From Actinoallomurus iriomotensis (GTDB lineage: Bacteria > Actinomycetota > Actinomycetes > Streptosporangiales > Streptosporangiaceae), in assembly GCF_030269445.1 (NCBI RefSeq), contig NZ_BSTJ01000009.1:124001-188000 (forward strand): DNA of 64,000 nucleotides, given 5' to 3'. Numbering within the stretch: the stretch's first letter is position 1; the number at the start of each line of letters is the position of its first letter. Shown one piece after another: positions 57,489-64,000 of this stretch. Under the pieces are notes generated by a model. The model made no database searches. It saw only the letters and a program-made list of their open reading frames with translations, and was not told the DNA's origin. The position numbers were made by a program, and so were the translations under genes.

Positions 57489-58046
57489 ATGCGATCGTCA
57501 GGCCTGGTGGCAACAGCACTCCCCAGCCTTCCGGACGGTCACGTGGGCGCACTACCGCAGGACGAGTTCCATGACTTCGTGGCCGCGCGGCGGCCGACGT
57601 TGCTGCGTGCGGCCATGTTGCTGACCGCCGACCGGGCCGACGCCGAAGATCTGCTCCAGTCCGCGCTGACCAAGACCTACCTCGCCTGGGAACGGATCAA
57701 CGACCGCGGCGCACTGGACGGTTATGTGCGCCGCACGATGGTGAACATCAACATCTCGTGGTGGCGGCGCAGGAAGCTCGAGGAGTACCCCACCGACGAG
57801 CTGCCCGACACTCCGATCGCCGACCACACGCGCCGCAGCGAACTCCGCGACGGCCTCGACCGGATCCTCGACCGGCTGCCCGCCCGCCAGCGTGCCGCCG
57901 TCGTCCTGCGCTACTACGAGGACCTGACCGAGACCGAGATCGCCGAGGCCCTCGGCGTCAGCGTCGGCACGGTCAAGAGCACCGTCTCTCGCGCCATGGC
58001 CAAGCTCCGCGACGAGGCCGCCGGCGAACTCTCCTCGCTTGAATGA
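57489..58046 (+). CDS. SigE-family (ECF) RNA polymerase sigma factor
   Basis: 185 residues from ATG 57489. Region 2: FHDFVAARRPTLLRAAMLLTADRADAEDLLQSALTKTYLAWERI; region 4: DRILDRLPARQRAAVVLRYYEDLTETEIAEALGVSVGTVKSTVSRAMAKLR. This is the actinobacterial SigE/TIGR02983 group. No anti-sigma factor is adjacent, as often in the group. Confidence 0.93.
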   Translation: MRSSGLVATALPSLPDGHVGALPQDEFHDFVAARRPTLLRAAMLLTADRADAEDLLQSALTKTYLAWERINDRGALDGYVRRTMVNINISWWRRRKLEEYPTDELPDTPIADHTRRSELRDGLDRILDRLPARQRAAVVLRYYEDLTETEIAEALGVSVGTVKSTVSRAMAKLRDEAAGELSSLE

Positions 58047-58117
58047 TCGTGAGGTGCTGACAACCGCCCACGCTCGGGACAAAATCCGATTCACCACCCT
58101 CGAGCGTGGAGGCCGCC

Positions 58118-59737
<1,620 letters not shown>

Positions 59738-59746
59738 CCGATCTTG

Positions 59747-60262
59747 TCAGGAGATCTTCGGCCAGTGCGCCAGGTGGGCCCAGGCGTGGGTCTGCTCCCG
59801 GACGTTGGCGAACAGCCAGTCGGTGAACCGCGCGTGCCTGAGCGCGGGAGCGGTGTCATCCTCGCAGTAGGACCAGACCTCGGGGTCTTCGCCGTCGCCG
59901 CGGAGGAAGTCGAACTGGACGCCCTGGTGCATGAGGATGACACGGTCGGCGTCGGTGAGCGTGAGGCCTCTTCCGGCCAGAAGCTCATCGGCCGCCCGCC
60001 GCAGCCCCAGCACGTCGGGGTGGAAGACGTCACATCCCTGGAGGAACCGCCCCGCCCCGGCGCCCGCATGCTCGAGAAAACACCGGTAGGCGAACGGCAG
60101 CGGTGCCGGCTGATCGTCGTCGACCTGCCGGATGAGATCGCCGCTGAGCCCCTGGATGTCGTCGTGCGAGGCCGTGGTGCCATCGGAAACCATCGCGAGA
60201 CACGCCCTGACCCGCTCGTCGGTCGACAGCCCTGCCAAGGCGTCGTCGCTCGCCCGCTCCAT
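59747..60262 (-). CDS. SMI1/KNR4 (SUKH) family protein
   Basis: 171 residues from ATG 60262 with a GGGGGTGG site; ATG 60301 possible. SUKH-type features: PLPFAYRCFLEHAGAGAGRFLQGCDVFHPD and a C-terminal beta/alpha region (VILMHQGVQFDFLRGDGEDPEVWSYCEDD). SUKH proteins are frequent immunity proteins to toxins, but no toxin gene (WHH, Tox-REase or similar) is adjacent, so this is a lone member. Confidence 0.8.
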   Translation of the reverse strand: MERASDDALAGLSTDERVRACLAMVSDGTTASHDDIQGLSGDLIRQVDDDQPAPLPFAYRCFLEHAGAGAGRFLQGCDVFHPDVLGLRRAADELLAGRGLTLTDADRVILMHQGVQFDFLRGDGEDPEVWSYCEDDTAPALRHARFTDWLFANVREQTHAWAHLAHWPKIS

Positions 60263-60423
60263 GCCACCCCCGGTCCGGTTCGTCTGTAAAGCCTGGTACA
60301 TGGTGGGACGCGCGAAATGAGGTTAATGTTCCGGGCGATGAGGGACGAGACAGCAGGGATGAGCCCCCACTTTGCCGGGAGGGCTGGTTGACCGGTAACC
60401 TGTGTGCGGCCTGAGGGCTACCA

Positions 60424-60513
60424 GGAGGCTTCGCCTAGTCCGGTCTATGGCGCCGCACTGCTAATGCGGTTTGGGTTTACCGCCCATCCGGGGTTCAAAT
60501 CCCCGAGCCTCCG
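60424..60513 (+). tRNA. tRNA-Ser(GCU)
   Basis: Acceptor GGAGGCT/AGCCTCC with discriminator G, T-loop GGTTCAAATCC, anticodon stem CCGCA/TGCGG with loop CTGCTAA giving anticodon GCT (GCU), and long variable arm. CCA is not encoded. Confidence 0.93.
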
Positions 60514-60519
60514 CTCACT

Positions 60520-60569
60520 GATCAGGGCCTTCCCCGCGGACACGCCGAGGAAGGCCCTTGATCGTTTCT
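60520..60569 (+). terminator. Terminator downstream of tRNA-Ser(GCU)
   Basis: GATCAGGGCCTTCC pairs with GGAAGGCCCTTGATC (one bulged base), followed by GTTTCT. The remaining stretch up to 60680 holds no gene I can support. Confidence 0.8.
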
Positions 60570-60680
60570 GGGCCTGGACGGCCCCCTTGCAGTTGTCATC
60601 CCTCGCCCCGCAGGGCGGCGCCCATCCGGTTGCCCGCGTCCTGGCCCTGAGCGGTCGTTCAGCCGTTAACCGGACAGGCC

Positions 60681-61658
60681 CTAGTTGTTCACGGGCCTGG
60701 TCAGCGCACCGACGTAGGTGAAGGTGTTGGTTGGTGGTTGGCCCGGTGCGGTGGTGGAGCCGGCGGAGAAGCTGTTGATGTGGTGACCGTCGTCGGTGAC
60801 CAGCGCCCAGTAGTGCAGTGACCTGTCGCCGGTGGCGGTGTGGCAGGTCTGCGTGGCCGGATCGAGTTCGGCGGTGTCGCCGCGCACGTTCATCGTCCAG
60901 TAGCAGCCGTCGGGTGTGTGCGCGATGATCCGGCCGTGAGCGGTGTGTGCGGCGGTGAAGCGGACCGTGCCCTGTTCTGGATAGGCCGTGCCTTTGTCGG
61001 TGGTCACGATATTGGTCAGGGTCTGCATGTCCGCGGGGTCGTAGCGGTAGTCGCCGAGGAACCGTTTGACGAACTCGCCGTTGTCCTGGCCGTGGACGAC
61101 CTTGGTGCGGGACCCGGAAGGCATCGGGACGATAAGGTCCACGCCGTTGGGCTGATGGCTGACCGCCATGATCTGCTCGGTCTCCCGGTTGCCATGCACC
61201 TGGACCGACCATCTGGTGATGTTGCCCACGGAGCCGACCGTCGGATTGAAGCACTGCTGGGTGGTCGACGACAGCTCCAACCCGGAGGGATGGACGGTGA
61301 AGTTCCAGGTGCAGCCCCCATCGGTGTGCCCGTTGATCGTCCCGTTAGGGCCTGGTGAGAACACCACCCACCCGACCTGCGGCAGTCGCAACGGCAGCGG
61401 CAGTTGCGCGTCGCATTGGCCGCTGCCATCGGGACACTCCAGCACCGCGACGTTGTTCAGCGTCGCGGCATCCGGCTGGTCGTAGTTCCATATGCCGTAG
61501 TACTTCGCCGCGTCCGTGTGAGTCTCGGCCGATGCCGGGGTCGCGTCGAACGACGCCGCCATCAGGCCGACCGACAGCGCGACGGCAGCCGCGAGTGGCG
61601 CGAGCGAGGTGCGCGCGGCGACCGCGCTCGCTCGCGCGAATCGAGAAAGAAATGACAT
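60681..61658 (-). CDS. Secreted protein with internal duplication
   Basis: 325 residues from ATG 61658 with GAGGAAA (ATG 61673 alternative). Sec signal peptide to about residue 45 (ATPASAETH). Two similar domains: GTINGHTDGGCTWNFTVHPSGLELSSTTQQC and GRIIAHTPDGCYWTMNVRGDTAELDPATQTC share the GC-x-W...L-x4-T-Q-x-C frame with paired Cys. Extracytoplasmic beta-rich protein, function unknown. Confidence 0.7.
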   Translation of the reverse strand: MSFLSRFARASAVAARTSLAPLAAAVALSVGLMAASFDATPASAETHTDAAKYYGIWNYDQPDAATLNNVAVLECPDGSGQCDAQLPLPLRLPQVGWVVFSPGPNGTINGHTDGGCTWNFTVHPSGLELSSTTQQCFNPTVGSVGNITRWSVQVHGNRETEQIMAVSHQPNGVDLIVPMPSGSRTKVVHGQDNGEFVKRFLGDYRYDPADMQTLTNIVTTDKGTAYPEQGTVRFTAAHTAHGRIIAHTPDGCYWTMNVRGDTAELDPATQTCHTATGDRSLHYWALVTDDGHHINSFSAGSTTAPGQPPTNTFTYVGALTRPVNN

Positions 61659-61796
61659 GGGGTATTTCCTCATTTCGTCAGTGATCGAAGGCGATCAGTG
61701 ATCCGGTGCGCCGGTGTGGTGGTTGGGCGCCCCGATTCTTGGCGCGCGTCGGTGTCTGTGAGCCCGGACGAGCGCCGAGTGCCCACCGTGCTTGCG

Positions 61797-62474
61797 TTAC
61801 CGGTCATCGCTGTTCGTCGCGACCCGGGCGACCTGGGGAAGCCGATCGTCGGTGGCCGAGGTCGGCGCCAGCCGCGTGACGGCGGCAGGCATGGGGCCGA
61901 CGGCGAACACGCGGGTGACCGAGCCGACGGTGGCGCCGGCGAAGGACGCTTCGGGCGGCACCTGGTCTGGAAGCGGAATGATGTGGGTCCCCGCGTCGAG
62001 CCGGTCGTCGAACACGTACATCGACGCGCTCTTGGGTTCCGGGGGCACGAAGGACGTGCCCCACCAGGCCTCGACCGTGACGGGGGCGGAATCGTCGAGC
62101 GTGAGCCGCAGCGAGCGCTGGGCGGCGTCGTAGACGACCTCGCCGCCGTCGGGCGCGCCGTCCGAGGTGGCGGCTCGCACCTGGGCGGCGAGGAGACCGG
62201 GGATGCCGGCGAGCCCCTGGACGAACGTCACGTGCGGGTTGCGTTCGAGGATGCCCTCGCGCAGCCGCTGCTTCGTCTCGGCGGGGACCATGCCCCCGAA
62301 GACCAGGACGTCGAGATCGGTGACGTCGTAGTCCTCGAGGACGTGGTCGAACTGGTTCGTCGCGTCCGCGGAGTGGCCCCTGGCGCGCAGAAGGTCGACG
62401 GTGGCGAGGAGCACACTGGGGCTGCGGCCGACGACGAGAACGCGTTCCGCCATGTTCTTCGGTGACCTGTTCAC
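61797..62474 (-). CDS. Rossmann-like protein of unknown function, divergent from MarR
   Basis: 225 residues from GTG 62474 with GAGGAG (ATG 62453 is an alternative). Starts with AERVLVVGRSPSVLLATVDLLRARGHSADATNQ and continues DYDVTDLDVLVFGGMVP, resembling a receiver/Rossmann fold without the phosphorylation signature. A mixed C-terminal half (FDDRLDAGTHIIPLPDQVPPEASFAG) follows. Function unknown; twin operators shared with the MarR gene imply joint regulation. Confidence 0.6.
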   Translation of the reverse strand: MNRSPKNMAERVLVVGRSPSVLLATVDLLRARGHSADATNQFDHVLEDYDVTDLDVLVFGGMVPAETKQRLREGILERNPHVTFVQGLAGIPGLLAAQVRAATSDGAPDGGEVVYDAAQRSLRLTLDDSAPVTVEAWWGTSFVPPEPKSASMYVFDDRLDAGTHIIPLPDQVPPEASFAGATVGSVTRVFAVGPMPAAVTRLAPTSATDDRLPQVARVATNSDDR

Positions 62475-62617
62475 TGCGAGATCTCCTCAACGGTGGGTTC
62501 GGAATCAGCCACGGGCTGCGGCTGACCTGGATCGAGCCAGGCCCCGCGTCCCGTGTTGGGGTCTTCGTCTTCGTGGGCGTTCGCGGTCGCGAACACCAGG
62601 AAGCGCACCGAATTAAG

Positions 62618-62658
62618 TGTTGGTCGTACCAACATACACAGTGTTGGCCTGACCAACA
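62618..62658. promoter_or_regulatory. Twin MarR-type operators
   Basis: TGTTGGtcgtaCCAACA (62618-62634) and TGTTGGcctgaCCAACA (62642-62658) are near-identical 17-bp palindromes spaced 24 bases centre to centre. TATCCT at 62664-62669 is a -10 element just after them, placing the start point about at the ATG 62676 (leaderless). The first operator also overlaps AATTAAG, a possible leftward -10. Confidence 0.8.
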
Positions 62659-62675
62659 ACGGCTATCCTTGACGC

Positions 62676-63137
62676 ATGCTCATGCCCCGCCACGACACCG
62701 GCCGCACTCCGAGCCGTCTCGAAGGACGCGCGACCTGGCTGGTCAGTCGGGCCTACCTACGCTCATCCGGGCTACTCGGCGCCGGTTTCGAGACCCATGG
62801 CGACGGACTGCGCAGCTACCACTACCGGCTCCTCGCCGCGCTGGAGGAATGGGGCCCGGCGAGTCAGGCCGAGCTCGGCCGGAAGACCGCGATCGACCGC
62901 AGCGACGTGACCGCCGCCCTGACCGAACTCGAGTCGCGCACCCTGGTCGAGCGCTCGGTCGACCCCGAGCACAAGCGCCGGAAGATCGTCACGATCACTC
63001 CGGCGGGCGTCGAACGGCTACTCGAGCTCGACAAGGTCATCGACGGCATCCAGGAGGAGTTCCTCGCCCCTCTGACGCCCGCTCAGCGGCGCCAATTCAT
63101 CGCCCTTGTGTCGCGGCTCGTCGACGCACAGCACTGA
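62676..63137 (+). CDS. MarR family transcriptional regulator
   Basis: 153 residues from ATG 62676. Winged helix: YRLLAALEEWGPASQAELGRKTAIDRSDVTAALTELESRTLVERSVDPEHKRRKIVTITPAG with wing DPEHKRRK. Probably autoregulates and represses the Rossmann-like gene through the twin operators. Confidence 0.92.
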   Translation: MLMPRHDTGRTPSRLEGRATWLVSRAYLRSSGLLGAGFETHGDGLRSYHYRLLAALEEWGPASQAELGRKTAIDRSDVTAALTELESRTLVERSVDPEHKRRKIVTITPAGVERLLELDKVIDGIQEEFLAPLTPAQRRQFIALVSRLVDAQH

Positions 63138-63232
63138 TTCGACAAAGAGCAGCCCGTTCTCCGGAGTATCTGATCCGTACCTTCGAGGAACCGGCGCAGC
63201 GTGGACATGCTTCGGCGGAACGAAAAGATCTG

Positions 63233-63340
63233 CTAGGGCTCGTACTCCCAGCCGTGACCACCGATGGCGGTCTCGAATCGCGGGCACTCGCCCACCGGCT
63301 CCATCCACGCCTCCCGGTACGGGCGGGAACATTTCTTCAA
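63233..63340 (-). CDS. Possible 35-residue small ORF
   Basis: From TTG 63340, after GGAG, the frame runs as CSRPYREAWMEPVGECPRFE then TAIGGHGWEYEP to TAG. GC-rich third positions make it look coding, and an in-frame stop (TGA) lies 8 codons upstream, so it is self-contained. No family recognised; could be a remnant. The rest of 63138-63374 is silent. Confidence 0.35.
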   Translation of the reverse strand: MKKCSRPYREAWMEPVGECPRFETAIGGHGWEYEP

Positions 63341-63374
63341 GACTCCAGGCAGCCGCGCTCGTCACACTGCGAGC

Positions 63375-64000
63375 GTGTCCAAGAACTTCAATGGCTACCC
63401 GTGGCCTTCTCCTCGGCGGCCTCGGTACGGTCTTGACGCGCCGGCGGTCCCGGCTGTCAGCGGTGTCGCCGGGGTGGTGTGCTGCCTGGCCGCCGTCCGG
63501 TGGCGGCGGGACCGGATCACGACGGCGGCCGCGGGGGCGGGACTGCTCACATCCGCTGGTGTCTACGTGCACACCACGCTGCGCGGCAAGCTGCGCATCT
63601 GGGAGCGGGAACTGGACCGGGCGGGCCTGAAGGGCGACGAGCAACTGCTGGACCTGGGCTGCGGCCGCGGCGCGGTGCTGATCGAGGCGGCCAGGCGGCT
63701 GCCGGCGGGACGCGCCGTCGGGGCGGACCTGTGGTCGAGGGATCAGAGCGGCAACGGCCCCGAAGCCGCACTCGCCAACGCCGCCGCGGCCGGCGTCGCC
63801 GACCGTGTGGAAGTGCACACCGCCGACATGACCGCGTTGCCGTTCGCGGACGGCTCGTTCGATGTCGTGACGAGCGCGCTGGCGATCCACAACATCCGCT
63901 CGGCCGAGGGCCGGTACCGAGCGGTGGACGAGGCGATGCGGGTGCTGCGCCCGGGCGGGCGACTGCTCATCGCCGACGTGTGGCCCATGGCCAGGAAGTA
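63375..64000 (+). CDS. Membrane-anchored class I SAM-dependent methyltransferase, C-terminus cut by edge
   Basis: Starts at GTG 63375 and runs off the window (208 codons visible). Begins SKNFNGYPWPSPRRPRYGLDAPAVPAV, then two hydrophobic stretches (SGVAGVVCCLAAVRW and AAAGAGLLTSAGVYV), followed by motif I LLDLGCGRGAVLIEAA, VGADLWSRDQS and DMTALPFADGSFDVVTS. The same N-terminal signature occurs in a known actinobacterial methyltransferase group. Substrate unknown; membrane location is inferred from the two helices. Confidence 0.88.
   Translation, partial: MSKNFNGYPWPSPRRPRYGLDAPAVPAVSGVAGVVCCLAAVRWRRDRITTAAAGAGLLTSAGVYVHTTLRGKLRIWERELDRAGLKGDEQLLDLGCGRGAVLIEAARRLPAGRAVGADLWSRDQSGNGPEAALANAAAAGVADRVEVHTADMTALPFADGSFDVVTSALAIHNIRSAEGRYRAVDEAMRVLRPGGRLLIADVWPMARK

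Overview
The window is 64 kb of very GC-rich chromosomal DNA from an actinobacterium. The evidence is strong GC bias at third codon positions, frequent GTG starts, a bacterial proteasome activator (Bpa), an F420-type luciferase-family oxidoreductase, an SSI-type protease inhibitor, DUF1918 and DUF4446 proteins, SigE-family sigma factor signalling and RsbW/STAS-type regulators. The style suggests a Streptosporangiales/Thermomonosporaceae-like organism (Actinomadura/Actinoallomurus type), but the genus cannot be fixed from sequence reading alone. Most of the window is core or semi-core chromosome. I see no IS element, prophage, integrase or CRISPR array.

Layout. 0-5.4 kb: an NYN-domain protein cut by the window edge, a PNPOx-fold protein, CapA-like protein, DUF1918, TenA-like thiaminase, an Fpg/Nei DNA glycosylase bracketed by two DnaA-box-like palindromes, a secreted SSI-type protease inhibitor and a rhodanese. 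5.4-7 kb: a TPP riboswitch and an NCS1-family (CytX-like) thiamine-precursor transporter. 7-13.3 kb: a PAS/GAF/PAS histidine kinase, an RsbW-like ATPase, arginine deiminase, a helix-hairpin-helix protein and an acyl-CoA ligase carrying an in-frame insertion. 13.3-20.8 kb: two divergent, translationally coupled operons. The leftward one encodes glycosyltransferase, DUF2064 protein, methyltransferase, a cytochrome b561-like/molybdopterin oxidoreductase fusion and a membrane protein. The rightward one encodes a multi-TM protein with minisatellites, an OmpR-type regulator and its kinase. Three direct repeats lie between them. 20.8-25.6 kb: GNAT, an SDR lacking its catalytic Lys, a membrane protein with a divergent MarR regulator, an ABC-ATPase remnant, epoxide hydrolase and an NAD-dependent epimerase.

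25.6-29 kb: two paralogous secreted FG-GAP (integrin-alpha-like) beta-propellers with matching leader RNAs. 29-37.6 kb: a STAS protein, glycosyltransferases and GT-C-like membrane enzymes of probable lipoglycan/cell-envelope synthesis, a membrane phosphatase-fold protein, DUF4446 and prephenate dehydratase. 37.7-44.7 kb: a secreted repeat protein, serS and a coupled HAD phosphatase, Bpa, a quinone oxidoreductase and a Pro/Gln-rich MinD/ParA-like ATPase. 44.7-50.9 kb: TetR and PadR regulators each beside membrane proteins, tRNA-Ser(UGA), an LLM oxidoreductase and a secreted three-domain bulb-type lectin. 50.9-57.3 kb: M15 peptidase lipoprotein, MarR/pirin with three operator palindromes, an AAA-type ATPase preceded by a perfect SOS (LexA) box, a CTAG-rich inverted-repeat region, and a coupled MauE-like/Cys-rich pair. 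57.4-64 kb: SigE-family sigma factor, a second acyl-CoA ligase, SMI1/KNR4 protein, tRNA-Ser(GCU), a secreted duplicated-domain protein, an unknown protein and divergent MarR sharing twin operators, and a membrane-anchored methyltransferase cut by the right edge.

The most unusual items are the shared leader RNAs of the FG-GAP paralogues, the direct repeats and Mo-oxidoreductase/glycosyltransferase/two-component locus, the SOS box in front of an AAA ATPase, in-frame minisatellite expansion in several genes, the CTAG-rich 14-bp inverted repeat, and the Cys-rich/MauE pair. No complete new defence or mobile system is evident.
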